Positions 41,448 to 52,155 of a stretch of DNA of 64,000 nt are shown in pieces. The translations under genes were made by a program, and so were the position numbers. The notes under the pieces are model-generated. The model was not told the origin of the DNA. It did no database searches and saw nothing but the letters and a program-made list of their open reading frames with translations. The stretch's first letter is position 1; every line of letters starts with the position of its first letter. Source of the stretch: an uncultured Pelagibacteraceae bacterium (GTDB lineage: Bacteria; Pseudomonadota; Alphaproteobacteria; Pelagibacterales; Pelagibacteraceae); the NCBI GenBank assembly GCA_902570785.1, contig CACFZK010000002.1:46229-110228 (forward strand), written 5' to 3'.

Positions 41448-42458
41448 ATGGATTTTTTAAATGCAATAATTCTACTTTTAAATTATCTATTTGTACCCGC
41501 ATTAGCTTATGGTTCACAATTAGCACTTGGAGCTATTTTTGTTTCATTAATTTATGGAATTTTAAGATTTGCATACTTTACTGCTGGAGATTTAATGTCT
41601 TTTGGCACAATGTTCACAATTCTATTTACTTGGTACTTTCAATCTTTAGGAATAAGTCTAGGTTTTTTACCAACCGCTTTAATCGCCATACCATTTGGAA
41701 TTATAGTTACAATTTTTTACGTGCTTCTAAAGGATAAATTAGTTTTTAGTTATTATAGAATGAAAAAAAGTCCTCCTGTTATGCTTGCTATGGTTAGTAT
41801 AGGAACCATGTTCGTTACCCAAGCAATAGTAAGAATTATTATCGGACCTTTTGATAGAAGATTTTTTGATGGAGAAAAATTTATTATAAAGGCAAACGAG
41901 TTTAAAGAAATGACAGGATTAAACGAGGGACTTGCAATTAAATCAACGCAAGTTATTACTTTGTTTGTTACAATAATTGTTGTTTCAATTTTATTTTGGT
42001 TTTTGAATAAAACAAAAACTGGAAAAAGTATGAGAGCTTATTCAGACAATGAAGATTTGGCTCTTTTGTCAGGAATAGATCCTAAAAGAGTAGTTATGAT
42101 CACCTGGGTAATTGCAGCAATTTTAGCAACAGTTGGCGGTGCCCTTTACGGACTAGATAAAAGCTTTAAGCCATTTACATATTTTAATAACATGCTTCCA
42201 ATATTTGCTGCTGCTATTGTAGGAGGTATCGGAAATCCATTCGGTGCATTCTTGGGTGGCTATGTTATTGCGTTTTCAGAAATACTTTTAACATATGCAT
42301 ATAAAAAGTTTTTTGTATATCTTTTACCAGAAAGTTTAGAGCCAGACGGACTTTTACAATTACTATCCACTGACTATAAGTTTGCAGTATCTTTCTCAAT
42401 TTTAGTTATAGTTTTATTATTTAGACCGTCAGGTATTTTTAAAGGTAAAGTCTTATGA
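41448..42458 (+). CDS. Branched-chain amino acid ABC transporter permease (LivH type, second set)
   Basis: 336 residues with about eight hydrophobic segments. The LivH-like GILRFAYFTAGDLMSFGTM, the cytoplasmic loop MRAYSDNEDLALLSGIDP and the late GGIGNPFGAFLGGYVIA are recognisable. It is slightly longer than the first-set LivH owing to extended loops near residues 140-160 and near the C-terminus. It overlaps the following permease by four bases. Confidence 0.9.
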   Translation: MDFLNAIILLLNYLFVPALAYGSQLALGAIFVSLIYGILRFAYFTAGDLMSFGTMFTILFTWYFQSLGISLGFLPTALIAIPFGIIVTIFYVLLKDKLVFSYYRMKKSPPVMLAMVSIGTMFVTQAIVRIIIGPFDRRFFDGEKFIIKANEFKEMTGLNEGLAIKSTQVITLFVTIIVVSILFWFLNKTKTGKSMRAYSDNEDLALLSGIDPKRVVMITWVIAAILATVGGALYGLDKSFKPFTYFNNMLPIFAAAIVGGIGNPFGAFLGGYVIAFSEILLTYAYKKFFVYLLPESLEPDGLLQLLSTDYKFAVSFSILVIVLLFRPSGIFKGKVL

Positions 42459-43825
42459 GAAAAAATTTAGACGTAATCGCTGCATACTCAATAATGTTAA
42501 GTCTAATCATTTTGGTTGGCTTTCTTCAGTCATGGAGCATGGCATTATCAATCTTATGTTTATGTTTAATTTCTGCGGTTATGACAATAGGAGCTAATAT
42601 CCAATGGGGATATGCTGGATTAATAAACTTTGGAATAATGGGATACACAGCTCTTGGAGGTTTAGCTGCAGTTTTAGTTTCGGCCCCTCCCGTAGAAGAG
42701 GCATGGAAAGTCGGTGGTTTAAATATGTTGTTATGTGCCTTTATAATCTTTTCAATGATATTTGTTATTCGACTAATTTTGAAAAAATTTAGTAAATCAA
42801 AAAATAGGAGTTATACTATTGTAGCAGTAATAATAACTGGTTTAATTCTTTTAAGATTAATATCAGCACCAGCTATAGAGTCGATTGAGGCTGTAAATCC
42901 AGCAACTACAGGTTTTTTGGGCGGCATGGGATTGCCAATACTTTTTTCATGGATAGTAGGTGCTTTTTTTGCTGGAGGTTTAGCATACATTATTGGAAAA
43001 ATTGCACTAGGACTAAGAGCAGATTACTTGGCAATAGCAACATTATTAATTTCAGAAATTGTAATTGCAGTAATTAAACACGAGGATTGGTTATCACGTG
43101 GTGTAAAAAATGTAATTGGATTGAAAAGACCAGTTCCATATGAAATAGATTTACAAGGTAAAGAATGGTTTATTAATTTAGTTCAGAAATTTCATCAAGG
43201 AAGTTTAAACTTAATTTCAAATAATTTAGAAAAACAACAAGCTTTAAAACAGTTAGTTATCGAATCCTCAACTGTTTTTGTAAAATTATGTTTCGCGGGA
43301 CTTTTTACAGTTGTAGTAATTATTCTTTTAATTGTAACACAAAAAGCTCTTTACTCACCATGGGGAAGAATGATGAGAGCTATTCGAGATAATGAAGAAG
43401 CAGCAAATGCAATGGGAAAAAATGTTGTTAAGCAACACTTATTAATCTTTGTTCTTGGATCTGCAATTGTAGGAATTGCAGGAGCTATGATGGTAACATA
43501 CGATGGCTTATTCACTCCAGGAAGCTATAGACCAATGAGATACACATTTTTAATTTGGGTGATGGTTATTGTTGGTGGAAGTGGTAACAACTTTGGAGCA
43601 ATCCTGGGAGGTTTCGCTGTTTGGTTTTTATGGATTGAAGCTGCTCCAATTGCATTATTTTTAATAAATTTATTAACAAGTGGATTAGAAGAAACCAATG
43701 CTTTTAAAGTTCATCTTATTAATAGTATTCCATATTTTAGATTTTTAATGATGGGTATCGGGTTATTATTAATAATGAGGTACAGACCAAAAGGTATTCT
43801 ACCAGAAAAAATTAAAAGAGTATAA
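42455..43825 (+). CDS. Branched-chain amino acid ABC transporter permease (LivM type, second set, long)
   Basis: 456 residues, about 100 longer than the first-set LivM. The core signatures are NIQWGYAGLINFGIMGYTALGG, ALGLRADYLAIATLLI and MMRAIRDNEEAANAMGK near residue 305. The extra length is a hydrophobic insertion near residues 105-165 and a soluble insertion near 210-260 (about 50 residues rich in Gln, Lys and Asn). Whether the insertion contacts the binding protein is unknown. It ends just before a bidirectional terminator. Confidence 0.88.
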   Translation: MRKNLDVIAAYSIMLSLIILVGFLQSWSMALSILCLCLISAVMTIGANIQWGYAGLINFGIMGYTALGGLAAVLVSAPPVEEAWKVGGLNMLLCAFIIFSMIFVIRLILKKFSKSKNRSYTIVAVIITGLILLRLISAPAIESIEAVNPATTGFLGGMGLPILFSWIVGAFFAGGLAYIIGKIALGLRADYLAIATLLISEIVIAVIKHEDWLSRGVKNVIGLKRPVPYEIDLQGKEWFINLVQKFHQGSLNLISNNLEKQQALKQLVIESSTVFVKLCFAGLFTVVVIILLIVTQKALYSPWGRMMRAIRDNEEAANAMGKNVVKQHLLIFVLGSAIVGIAGAMMVTYDGLFTPGSYRPMRYTFLIWVMVIVGGSGNNFGAILGGFAVWFLWIEAAPIALFLINLLTSGLEETNAFKVHLINSIPYFRFLMMGIGLLLIMRYRPKGILPEKIKRV

Positions 43826-43827
43826 AA

Positions 43828-43861
43828 AAAGCCCCAGCGGCTAAAACCACTGGGGCTTTTA
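43828..43861. terminator. Bidirectional intrinsic terminator between livM (second set) and the convergent binding protein
   Basis: GCCCCAG (43831-43837) pairs with CTGGGGC (43850-43856), extended by A/T pairs, with A-runs before and T-runs after. It stops both the plus-strand permease operon and the minus-strand binding protein gene. Confidence 0.9.
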
Positions 43862-43870
43862 AATTAATTT

Positions 43871-45052
43871 TTATCTTTGTTTTTTATTTTTAAATTTACC
43901 GCCTTTAACTTCTTTTTCTATGAAGTTACCAACGTGTTCTCCAACATCTGTAAATTTAACCGCAGTTGCTCCTTCGTAATCTATTGCTTTACCTTTAGCC
44001 AAAAGATCTAAGCCTTTTTTAAGCTCACCAGGATAAATCTTAGTACCAGGTGCATTCGCAACAGACATTACATTTTTTGCAATTGAACCACGATCTGTTG
44101 AACCTCCAGCTTGCATCGCAAGCACTATTAAGGCTGCAGCATCATAAGACTCTCCAGTATATGGACCCGAAGAATCTATTCCAGCTGCACTAGCAACTTT
44201 TGTAAATACTCCTGCTCCTTTGCCCATTGATCCTGGAAGAGAACCAAAAGATTTATTTAAGCTTTTACCAAAAGTATCTGTAAGTGAATCACCAATCATA
44301 CCATCTGATAAAATAAATGTATCAAAAGCACCAGAGTCAAGTGATCCCTGGATTATTCCCTTACCACCTTGGTCAAGATAACCAATTACAGCTACAGCAT
44401 CTCCACCAGCAGAAGCTAGTGTTGACACTTCAGAACTGTAGTCAGCTTTTCCATCTTCATGAGCGTTAACAGTTGTTACTTTAATACCATGAGCTTTTAC
44501 GGCTGCTGAGTAAACATCAGCTAATCCTTTACCGTAGTCATTGTTTGTATAAGTAATTGCTACGCTTTTAATTTTTCTATCTTTAGTAATGTCAGCTAAT
44601 ATCTGTCCACCACGTGCATCAGACGGAGCTGTTCTGAAAAACAAACCTTTATCATCTAAAGTAGTTAATCCAGGAGAAGTTGCTGATGGTGATATCATAA
44701 CTATACCATTAGAAACTGCCACATTACTTGCTATAGCTCCAGTAACACCAGAGCAGTCCGCTCCCATAATTGCAGCAACACCTTGTGAAACTAATCCCTC
44801 AGCAGCAGTAGTAGCCGCAGCTGAATCAACACAAGTTGAGTCTGCTCTTATCGGTTTAATTGTTTCTCCGCCAAGTAACGCACCTGAATCAGAAGCTTCT
44901 TTAAAAGCTAATTCTGCTGAAGCTGCCATAGCTGGAGTTAAAGATTCAATTGGACCAGTGAATCCTAAAATTATACCCATTTTAACCTCTGCAAAAGTAT
45001 TTGTAGTCAAGACAGACAAATACATAATTGCAGCAATAAATACTTTTTTCAT
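43871..45052 (-). CDS. Branched-chain-type amino acid ABC transporter, periplasmic binding protein (second set)
   Basis: 393 residues with a signal peptide (cleavage near NTFAEV, about residue 21). The type I periplasmic-binding fold shows GIILGFTGPIESL at the start, IMGADCSGVTGAIA, and SPSATSPGLT near the ligand pocket. It is in its own transcription unit, facing the permease operon across a shared terminator, so its dosage can be set independently. The ligand is probably an aliphatic amino acid or related compound; specificity cannot be read from sequence. Confidence 0.92.
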   Translation of the reverse strand: MKKVFIAAIMYLSVLTTNTFAEVKMGIILGFTGPIESLTPAMAASAELAFKEASDSGALLGGETIKPIRADSTCVDSAAATTAAEGLVSQGVAAIMGADCSGVTGAIASNVAVSNGIVMISPSATSPGLTTLDDKGLFFRTAPSDARGGQILADITKDRKIKSVAITYTNNDYGKGLADVYSAAVKAHGIKVTTVNAHEDGKADYSSEVSTLASAGGDAVAVIGYLDQGGKGIIQGSLDSGAFDTFILSDGMIGDSLTDTFGKSLNKSFGSLPGSMGKGAGVFTKVASAAGIDSSGPYTGESYDAAALIVLAMQAGGSTDRGSIAKNVMSVANAPGTKIYPGELKKGLDLLAKGKAIDYEGATAVKFTDVGEHVGNFIEKEVKGGKFKNKKQR

Positions 45053-45188
45053 ATTACCCCTCTATTAGTATTATTAATTTTAAATATTATTGACCTTTAG
45101 AACACACTTTTCAATGCCAAAATTTCATTTATTTACCTTGTAGAATAAGGCGTTACCTCATTATATATAGACAAAATAAAAATTAAAT

Positions 45189-45530
45189 ATGAAAAACGAA
45201 ATCACATTTGAGGATTACCAAAAGGTTCAAATTTCAGTTGGAACTGTATTAAAGGTTTCAAAAAATATTAAAGCAAGAAAACCTTCTTTAGTTTTAGAGG
45301 TTGATTTTGGCTCAAAAATTGGAATAAAAAAATCATCAGCACAAATAACACACTATTATAATTCTGAAAATTTAGTTGGAAAACAAGTTATCGGAGTTTG
45401 TAATTTTCCAAAAAAAAATATTGCAGGTGTTGTATCTGAGGTTTTAATCTTGGGAGCTATAGAAAAAGATGGAAAAGTAGTTTTAGTTCATCCATCACAA
45501 AAAACCGAGAATGGTTTAGATATAGCTTAA
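45189..45530 (+). CDS. csaA: tRNA-binding domain protein CsaA
   Basis: 113 residues consisting of one OB-fold tRNA-binding domain: ISVGTVLKVSKNIKARKPSLVLEVDFG, then GKQVIGVCNFPKKNIAGVVSEVLILGA. CsaA is a small dimeric protein with tRNA-binding and proposed chaperone/secretion roles. It starts 136 bases upstream-divergent of the LivK-like gene and is followed two bases later by a LysE-type gene. Confidence 0.9.
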   Translation: MKNEITFEDYQKVQISVGTVLKVSKNIKARKPSLVLEVDFGSKIGIKKSSAQITHYYNSENLVGKQVIGVCNFPKKNIAGVVSEVLILGAIEKDGKVVLVHPSQKTENGLDIA

Positions 45531-45532
45531 AA

Positions 45533-46123
45533 ATGTATCCACAGTTTTTCACTTTAATTTTATTTGCAATAGCAACGTCTTTCACACCAGGCCCAAATAA
45601 TATAATGGCATCCCATTCCGGATTTAATTTTGGTTTTAAAAAAACTACACCTTTAATGTTAGGTGTTATTTTTGGTTGGACAGCTATGTTAATTTGTATG
45701 GAGGCTGGCTTAATAGTTGTCTTTCAAAAATTTGAAATATTACAGTTAATTATAAAAATTTTAGGAAGCTTTTTTTTAGTCTATCTGGCTTATAAAATTG
45801 CATTTTCAAGTGAAACAAATAAGTCAAAAGTTAAACAACCAGTAGGTTTTTTTGAAACATTTTTTTTTCAATTTATAAACCCCAAAGGTGTTGTAGTAGC
45901 CATGATAACTGTTTCAACATTTGTAGATGTTCAATTCAATTATTTAAGAGATTCGATAATAGTTACTACAGTTTATTTCTTTATGGCGATTGGAAGCATT
46001 ACAACATGGTGTTTAATTGGAAAATATTTGAGAAAATTTGCCACAAGTAAAAAATTTATAACGAATTTTAACTATACAATGTCTTTTTTGCTTATCGTTT
46101 GCGTAATTTTGTTCTATGTATAG
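45533..46123 (+). CDS. LysE/RhtB-family amino acid exporter (second copy)
   Basis: 196 residues with six hydrophobic segments and the intact family turn TSFTPGPNNIMASHSGFNFG near residue 14. The middle QFINPKGVVVAMITVSTFV is also typical. It exports amino acids or related compounds. It follows csaA by two bases and precedes acnA by three, so it is part of the same plus-strand unit. Confidence 0.85.
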   Translation: MYPQFFTLILFAIATSFTPGPNNIMASHSGFNFGFKKTTPLMLGVIFGWTAMLICMEAGLIVVFQKFEILQLIIKILGSFFLVYLAYKIAFSSETNKSKVKQPVGFFETFFFQFINPKGVVVAMITVSTFVDVQFNYLRDSIIVTTVYFFMAIGSITTWCLIGKYLRKFATSKKFITNFNYTMSFLLIVCVILFYV

Positions 46124-46126
46124 GGC

Positions 46127-48805
46127 ATGGAATTTAAAAGTAAAAATTCATTCCAATCATTAGACAAACTGACAGTATCAGGGAAAAAATATAATTTTTT
46201 TAACCTAGCAAAAGCTGAAAAGAATGGTTTAAAAAATATTAATAAATTACCTAAATCAATTAAAGTTTTATTAGAAAATTTGCTTAGATTTGAAGACGAT
46301 ATAACTGTTAACAAAAAACAAATTGAAGCAATTGCCGAATGGTTAAAAACCAAAAGCTCAAAACAAGAAATAGCTTACAGACCAGCAAGAATTTTATTAC
46401 AAGATTACACAGGCATTCCAGCTGTTGCAGATTTAGCAGCAATGAGAGATGCTGTAAAATCTAAAAATAAAGATCCAAAGAAAATTAATCCGCTATCAAC
46501 TGTCGACTTGGTTATTGATCATTCTGTAATGGTAGACAATTATGCAAAAAAAGATTCATTTTCAAAAAATGTTCAAAGAGAATTTGACAGAAATGGTGAA
46601 AGATATTCTTTTTTAAAATGGGGACAAAGTGCATTTAACAATTTCAGAGTAGTCCCACCTGGAACAGGTATTTGTCACCAGGTTAATTTAGAATATTTGT
46701 CTAAAGTTGTTTGGTCTTCAGAGACAAACGGAGAATTGTTTGCTTATCCAGATACTTTAGTTGGAACAGACAGCCACACCACAATGGTAAATGGTTTGTC
46801 AGTTCTTGGCTGGGGTGTTGGTGGTATAGAAGCTGAAGCAGCTATGTTGGGCCAACCAATTTCAATGTTAATACCTGAAGTAATTGGTTTTGAAATTAAT
46901 GGAAAACTTACAGAGGGAACAACTGCAAGTGATTTAGTTTTAACAATAGTTCAAATGTTAAGAAAAAAAGGTGTTGTAGGCAAATTTGTAGAATTTTTTG
47001 GAAGTGGATTAAAAAATCTTTCTTTAGCAGATAGAGCTACAATCGCAAACATGGCACCAGAGTATGGAGCTACTTGTGGATTTTTTCCTACAGATGACGA
47101 AACAATAAAATATTTAAAATTTTCTGGAAGAGATGAAAACACAATCGCACTTGTAGAAAAATATTCTAAAGAGCAGGGTTTATGGTCTGATCAAAATGAG
47201 AAAATAGAATTCACCGATACTATATCTTTAGACCTAAATTCAGTTGTACCAAGTATTTCTGGACCTAAGCGGCCGCAAGATAAAGTTTTATTAACAAGTG
47301 CTTCTAAAGATTTTGACAAAGCATTTAAAGAGAATACCAAAAGAAAAGTTCCGTTAGAAGCCAAAGTTAAAAATAAAGATTTTAAAATTAAAGATGGAGA
47401 TATTGTAATAGGCGCTATCACTTCATGTACAAATACCTCAAACCCAAGCGTGATGATCGGCGCAGGATTATTAGCAAAAAAAGCTGTTGAAAAAGGTTTA
47501 AAAGTAAAACCATGGGTTAAAACTTCATTAGCTCCAGGTTCGCAGGTAGTTACAGACTATTTGGAAAAAGCTGGACTAAATAAATTTTTAGATCAATTAG
47601 GTTTTAACCTAGTAGGTTATGGTTGCACAACTTGTATTGGAAATTCTGGACCACTAGATAAAGAAATCTCTGACACCATACATAAAGAAAACTTATATGC
47701 AGTTTCGGTTCTATCAGGAAATAGAAATTTTGAAGGCAGAATAAATCCAGACGTAAAAGCAAATTATTTAGCCTCACCACCTTTAGTAGTTGCTTACGCT
47801 TTAGCAGGAAATATGCATCATGATCTTTATAAAGAGCCACTAGGTAAAGACAAAAGTGGAAAAGATGTATTTCTAAAAGATATTTGGCCGTCAAATAAGG
47901 AAATCGAGGAACTAATACTCAAATCTATAAATGCAGACATGTTTGTAAAGCGCTACTCAAATGTTTCAGAGGGACCAAAAGAATGGAGCTCAATTAAAAC
48001 AAACCAAAGCAGTATTTATAATTGGGAAGATAATTCTACTTATGTAAAAAGACCGCCATTTTTTGATAATTTATCTGACAAACCTGAAGGATTTAAAAAA
48101 ATTAAAGATGCTAGACCACTTTTATTACTTGGTGACACCGTAACTACAGACCATATCTCTCCTGCAGGATCCATTAAAAAAGATAGTCCAACGGGTGATT
48201 ATTTTATGGAACATCAGGTACAACAAAAAGATTTTAATTCTTACGGAGCTAGAAGAGGAAACCACGAAGTAATGTTGAGAGGTACATTTGGGAATATTAG
48301 AATTAGAAACGAGATGGCACCTGGTACTGAAGGTGGTTTTACAGTTTTACAACCAGATGGAAAACAGATGAGTGTTTATGATGCTGCTATGGAATATAAA
48401 AAAAGAGGTAACAGTTTAGTTGTTATTGCAGGAAAAGAATATGGAACAGGTTCATCAAGAGATTGGGCTGCCAAAGGAACTAAACTATTAGGGGTTAAAG
48501 CGGTTATAGCTGAAAGTTTCGAGAGAATTCATAGATCTAATCTAGTGGGAATGGGAATTTTACCTCTTCAATTTAAAGAAGGTTTTGATAGAAAAAAATT
48601 AAATATTAAAGGTACTGAGTTGTTTACAATTATTGACATTGAAAAAGGAATAAACCCCAGAGCAGAGGTAAGTTGTGAAATTAAATATGATGATGGATCA
48701 AGCAAAACTATAAAACTCTTGTCTAGAATAGATACTGAAAATGAGATTGAATATTACAAAAACGGTGGAATTCTCCAATACGTTTTAAGAAATATGCTCA
48801 ACTAA
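46127..48805 (+). CDS. acnA: Aconitate hydratase A
   Basis: 892 residues, matching AcnA of about 890. The three cluster cysteines are C434 (TSCTNTSNP), C500 and C503 (GYGCTTCIGN), one residue off the E. coli AcnA numbering. The C-terminal swivel domain has KEYGTGSSRDWAAKG. It interconverts citrate and isocitrate in the TCA cycle and glyoxylate shunt. The following HAD, PrpD and TctCBA genes make a tricarboxylate-themed run. Confidence 0.97.
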   Translation: MEFKSKNSFQSLDKLTVSGKKYNFFNLAKAEKNGLKNINKLPKSIKVLLENLLRFEDDITVNKKQIEAIAEWLKTKSSKQEIAYRPARILLQDYTGIPAVADLAAMRDAVKSKNKDPKKINPLSTVDLVIDHSVMVDNYAKKDSFSKNVQREFDRNGERYSFLKWGQSAFNNFRVVPPGTGICHQVNLEYLSKVVWSSETNGELFAYPDTLVGTDSHTTMVNGLSVLGWGVGGIEAEAAMLGQPISMLIPEVIGFEINGKLTEGTTASDLVLTIVQMLRKKGVVGKFVEFFGSGLKNLSLADRATIANMAPEYGATCGFFPTDDETIKYLKFSGRDENTIALVEKYSKEQGLWSDQNEKIEFTDTISLDLNSVVPSISGPKRPQDKVLLTSASKDFDKAFKENTKRKVPLEAKVKNKDFKIKDGDIVIGAITSCTNTSNPSVMIGAGLLAKKAVEKGLKVKPWVKTSLAPGSQVVTDYLEKAGLNKFLDQLGFNLVGYGCTTCIGNSGPLDKEISDTIHKENLYAVSVLSGNRNFEGRINPDVKANYLASPPLVVAYALAGNMHHDLYKEPLGKDKSGKDVFLKDIWPSNKEIEELILKSINADMFVKRYSNVSEGPKEWSSIKTNQSSIYNWEDNSTYVKRPPFFDNLSDKPEGFKKIKDARPLLLLGDTVTTDHISPAGSIKKDSPTGDYFMEHQVQQKDFNSYGARRGNHEVMLRGTFGNIRIRNEMAPGTEGGFTVLQPDGKQMSVYDAAMEYKKRGNSLVVIAGKEYGTGSSRDWAAKGTKLLGVKAVIAESFERIHRSNLVGMGILPLQFKEGFDRKKLNIKGTELFTIIDIEKGINPRAEVSCEIKYDDGSSKTIKLLSRIDTENEIEYYKNGGILQYVLRNMLN

Positions 48806-48808
48806 TAT

Positions 48809-49471
48809 ATGATCAATTCAAAAGCTATTGTTTTTGATGCTTACGGCACTTTATTTGATGTCAATTCTGCAGCTGAAAAGTGCAAAGACAAAATCGGCAA
48901 TAAGTGGGAAAACTTTGCAAATTTTTGGAGAACCACTCAATTAGAATACACTTGGCTAAGAAGTTTGATGAAAAAACACAAAAACTTCTGGCAAATTACC
49001 GAAGACTCCCTTGATAAATCAATGGAAACTTTTCAAATAGATAAATCACTAAGAAATGATTTATTAAGCCTTTATAAAGAGCTTTCACCTTACCCGGAAG
49101 TTAAAAATGTTTTAGAAAACTTGAAAAAAAAATCCTTTAAACTTGCTATTCTATCTAATGGAACACCCGAACTATTAAATCATTTAGTTAAAAGCAGTGA
49201 TTTAGAAAATTTATTTGATGATATTTTCTCTGTTGAAGAAGTAAAGATATACAAACCGGACCCTAAAGTTTACGATATACCTGTAAATAAATATAAAGTA
49301 AGCAAAGGAGAAATTACCTTTTTAAGCGCAAATACCTGGGATGTTTCAGGCGCAGGAAATTATGGTTATAACTCAATTTGGGTAAATAGAAATAATAGTG
49401 TATTTGACAAACTTGATTATAAACCCAAAAATGAGGTAAAAAACTTAAAACAATTGTTAGATTTAAAATGA
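48809..49471 (+). CDS. Haloacid dehalogenase type II-like hydrolase
   Basis: 220 residues of the HAD superfamily. The nucleophile is D10 in [10 protein letters not shown]. The cap region reads [16 protein letters not shown], and [15 protein letters not shown] carries the acidic residue and Asn seen in L-2-haloacid dehalogenases, with KPDPKVYD before it. The motif set fits type II dehalogenases, but halide specificity is not provable; many relatives act on 2-hydroxy acids or phosphates. It follows acnA by three bases and overlaps the PrpD-like gene by four (ATGA). Confidence 0.82.
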   Translation: MINSKAIVFDAYGTLFDVNSAAEKCKDKIGNKWENFANFWRTTQLEYTWLRSLMKKHKNFWQITEDSLDKSMETFQIDKSLRNDLLSLYKELSPYPEVKNVLENLKKKSFKLAILSNGTPELLNHLVKSSDLENLFDDIFSVEEVKIYKPDPKVYDIPVNKYKVSKGEITFLSANTWDVSGAGNYGYNSIWVNRNNSVFDKLDYKPKNEVKNLKQLLDLK

Positions 49472-50973
49472 GAAATATTAAAGTCAAAGTTTATCCCTCA
49501 GCTTCAAAATTGAAAAAAAAACAACAGTTAGCTTGGAAAATTGCTGAGATTGCATCAGATAAAGCCAAATTGAATGAGGATGCTATTGATATGGTTATTA
49601 ACAGAATTATTGATAATGCATCTGTTGCTATTGCTTCCTTCAACAGAAAACCTGTCATATCTGCAAGAGAGATGGCTTTAGCTCATCCTAGAAAGAATGG
49701 ATCTACTGTTTTTGGAATTAATTCAAAGAAAAAATTTGATTGTGAATGGGCGGCTTGGGCAAATGGAACTGCAGTAAGAGAATTAGATTTCCATGATACT
49801 TTTTTAGCTGCAGATTACAGTCACCCTGGTGATAATATTCCACCGATTCTTGCAGTAGCACAACAAAAAAAATTGTCAGGAAAAGATTTAATTAGGGGGA
49901 TTTTGACTGGGTATGAAGTTCAAGTTAATCTTGTAAAAGGAATATGCTTACACGAACATAAAATAGATCATATTGCTCATCTTGGTCCTAGTGTTGCTGC
50001 TGGTTTAGGGTCTTTATTGAAACTAAATACAGATACAATTTATCAATCTGTACAACAAGCACTTCATACAACGGTTTCAACAAGGCAATCAAGAAAAGGA
50101 GAAATTTCTAGTTGGAAAGCTTTTGCACCTGCACATGCAGGAAAATTAGCAGTTGAAGCAGTTGATAGATGTATGCGAGGGGAGGGAGCACCAAGTCCAA
50201 TTTATGAGGGAGAAGATAGTGTGATCGCTTACGTTCTGGGAGGACCAAAGGCCAAATATACAGTGCCACTTCCAAATATTAATGAAGAAAAAAAAGCTAT
50301 TTTAGAAACTTATACTAAAGAGCATTCAGCCGAATATCAATCGCAAGCTCTTATTGATTTAGCAAGAAGCATGAATGAAAGAGTTGATAATATTTCAAGA
50401 ATTAAATCTGTTGAAATTCATACTAGCCATCATACTCATTATGTAATTGGAACTGGAGCAAAAGATCCACAAAAAATGGATCCAAAAGCTAGTAGAGAAA
50501 CTTTGGATCACTCTATAATGTATATTTTTGCAGTGGCTTTAGAGGATGGAAAGTGGCACCACGTAAATTCTTATACACCTTCAAGAGCAAATAAAAAGAG
50601 CACAGTAGAATTGTGGAGAAAAATAAAAACATTTGAAGATAGAAAATGGACAAAAAAATATCATGATCCCGATCCTAATAAAAAATGTTTTGGTGGTAAG
50701 GTGGTCATTAAAATGAAGGATGGCAGTAAAATCGAAGATGAGATATCTGTTGCGGACGCCCATCCAGCTGGTAATAGACCTTTTGTTAGATCAAACTATA
50801 TAGATAAATTTATTACATTAACCAATGGAATTGTTGATCAAAAAGAAGCAGATAGATTTATAAAAGATGTTCAGAGGCTTAGAGGCATGAAACCTGGGGA
50901 ACTTTCAAAATTAAACGTACAGGTCAAAAATAAACTTTTTTCCAAAAAAAAGGGCAGAATTGGAATTTTCTAA
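49468..50973 (+). CDS. MmgE/PrpD family protein (2-methylcitrate dehydratase-like)
   Basis: 501 residues. Family landmarks: [19 protein letters not shown] near residue 65, [19 protein letters not shown] near 108, [13 protein letters not shown], and the C-terminal lid [21 protein letters not shown] (motif HPAGNRPF). Members dehydrate methylcitrate or isomerise related tri- and dicarboxylates. Neighbouring acnA and a tricarboxylate transporter suggest a tricarboxylic substrate. No prpB or prpC is in the window, so a complete methylcitrate cycle cannot be claimed. Confidence 0.85.
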   Translation: MRNIKVKVYPSASKLKKKQQLAWKIAEIASDKAKLNEDAIDMVINRIIDNASVAIASFNRKPVISAREMALAHPRKNGSTVFGINSKKKFDCEWAAWANGTAVRELDFHDTFLAADYSHPGDNIPPILAVAQQKKLSGKDLIRGILTGYEVQVNLVKGICLHEHKIDHIAHLGPSVAAGLGSLLKLNTDTIYQSVQQALHTTVSTRQSRKGEISSWKAFAPAHAGKLAVEAVDRCMRGEGAPSPIYEGEDSVIAYVLGGPKAKYTVPLPNINEEKKAILETYTKEHSAEYQSQALIDLARSMNERVDNISRIKSVEIHTSHHTHYVIGTGAKDPQKMDPKASRETLDHSIMYIFAVALEDGKWHHVNSYTPSRANKKSTVELWRKIKTFEDRKWTKKYHDPDPNKKCFGGKVVIKMKDGSKIEDEISVADAHPAGNRPFVRSNYIDKFITLTNGIVDQKEADRFIKDVQRLRGMKPGELSKLNVQVKNKLFSKKKGRIGIF

Positions 50974-52117
50974 AATTACAAGAGTAATTAAGATTATTTT
51001 TACAAACTTTTTAATTTTGTATGTTTTACTTTATATTTTAGAGATATTTCTTCAATTTAACTCAGGTTCCCTATTCAAAAAAACAAAGTTTTATTATCAG
51101 AGTAAATTAGAAAATCAAAGCATGGAAGAGGTAGTACTAGCTTTTGCTCCGTATAAATTTTTAAATAAAAATAAGAAAATTATTCCTTTATCAGGTATCG
51201 CTAATAAAAAAACAATATTGTGCTTAGATAAAAATGATAAACCGATTATTTATAAGTCAGACAAATTTGGATTTAATAATGATGATTATAATAAAGAAAT
51301 TAATATTTTAGTTTTAGGCGACTCATATGTTCATGGTCAGTGTGTTAATAATAGAACTAATTTGATAGGACAAATGAATGAACTAGGAAAAAAAGCAATA
51401 GGTCTTGGTATTTATGGAAATGGCCCGCTTATGGAATATGCTACTTTAATAGAGTACGACCAGAACTTTAAATACGATACTTTAGTTTGGGTTTTTACTC
51501 CTGATAATGATTTTTACGATCTTTCATTAGAGAAAAATGAACCAATTTTATTAAGCTATATTAAAAATAGTAAGACCCAAGATTTAATTGCCAAAAATAG
51601 TATTAGAGAGAATGAAATTTTTAATTATTTAAATAAAAGAAAAGAAAGAAAATTGAGAGAATTTGCTAGATTGTACCATTTAGACTTGGCTATCATTAGA
51701 GGATTTATAAAAAACATCGATGATGATGTGATAAGTTTTGAAGATAGATTTCAATATCTTTTGAGTCCAGAAAATTTAGATGATGTAATTAATGTTTTTA
51801 ATAAGACAAATAATTACTTACAAAAAAATGATAAAAAACTCTTAGTAGTTATAAATTCTCTTAATCCAAATATAATGTTTCCAAAAAATGAGGAAACACA
51901 AACTTTAAAATCACTATTAGTAGAAGACGTTCAATCTTTAAAGAACTTTTTTAATGAAAATAAAATTCAATATTTAGATTTTAATAAGAAAGTCGAAGAT
52001 GAGTACAATGAACAAAATATTAATGAAATTTTTAATAAAATTCGATCAAAATGGGATCACTATACACCTAGAGGTTACACTATTTTGGCTAAAGAGATAC
52101 TTGACTCGGTTAATTAA
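50960..52117 (+). CDS. Membrane-anchored SGNH/GDSL-like hydrolase
   Basis: 385 residues with a TTG start at 50960, which overlaps the previous gene by 14 bases. One N-terminal membrane helix (about residues 10-30) is followed by a periplasmic domain. The SGNH block I is [12 protein letters not shown] with Ser as the expected nucleophile, and the last block is [19 protein letters not shown], with the Asp-x-His-like pair usual in the family. Relatives acylate or deacylate polysaccharides, including alginate-type polymers, but the substrate here is unknown. A following AT-rich gap of about 40 bases leads to TctC. Confidence 0.6.
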   Translation: MEFSKITRVIKIIFTNFLILYVLLYILEIFLQFNSGSLFKKTKFYYQSKLENQSMEEVVLAFAPYKFLNKNKKIIPLSGIANKKTILCLDKNDKPIIYKSDKFGFNNDDYNKEINILVLGDSYVHGQCVNNRTNLIGQMNELGKKAIGLGIYGNGPLMEYATLIEYDQNFKYDTLVWVFTPDNDFYDLSLEKNEPILLSYIKNSKTQDLIAKNSIRENEIFNYLNKRKERKLREFARLYHLDLAIIRGFIKNIDDDVISFEDRFQYLLSPENLDDVINVFNKTNNYLQKNDKKLLVVINSLNPNIMFPKNEETQTLKSLLVEDVQSLKNFFNENKIQYLDFNKKVEDEYNEQNINEIFNKIRSKWDHYTPRGYTILAKEILDSVN

Positions 52118-52155
52118 ATAAAATCTAATATATAAAAATCAAATAGGAGAAAAAA

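Noticed and set aside
44589..45068. Plus-strand open frame of 159 codons opposite the second Liv binding protein
   Set aside because: Shadow of the minus-strand gene. Its low-complexity Ala/Val/Pro composition mirrors the reverse complement of the binding protein.
47604..47894. Minus-strand open frame of 96 codons inside acnA
   Set aside because: The aconitase cluster Cys motifs are encoded across this stretch on the plus strand, so the opposite frame is incidental.
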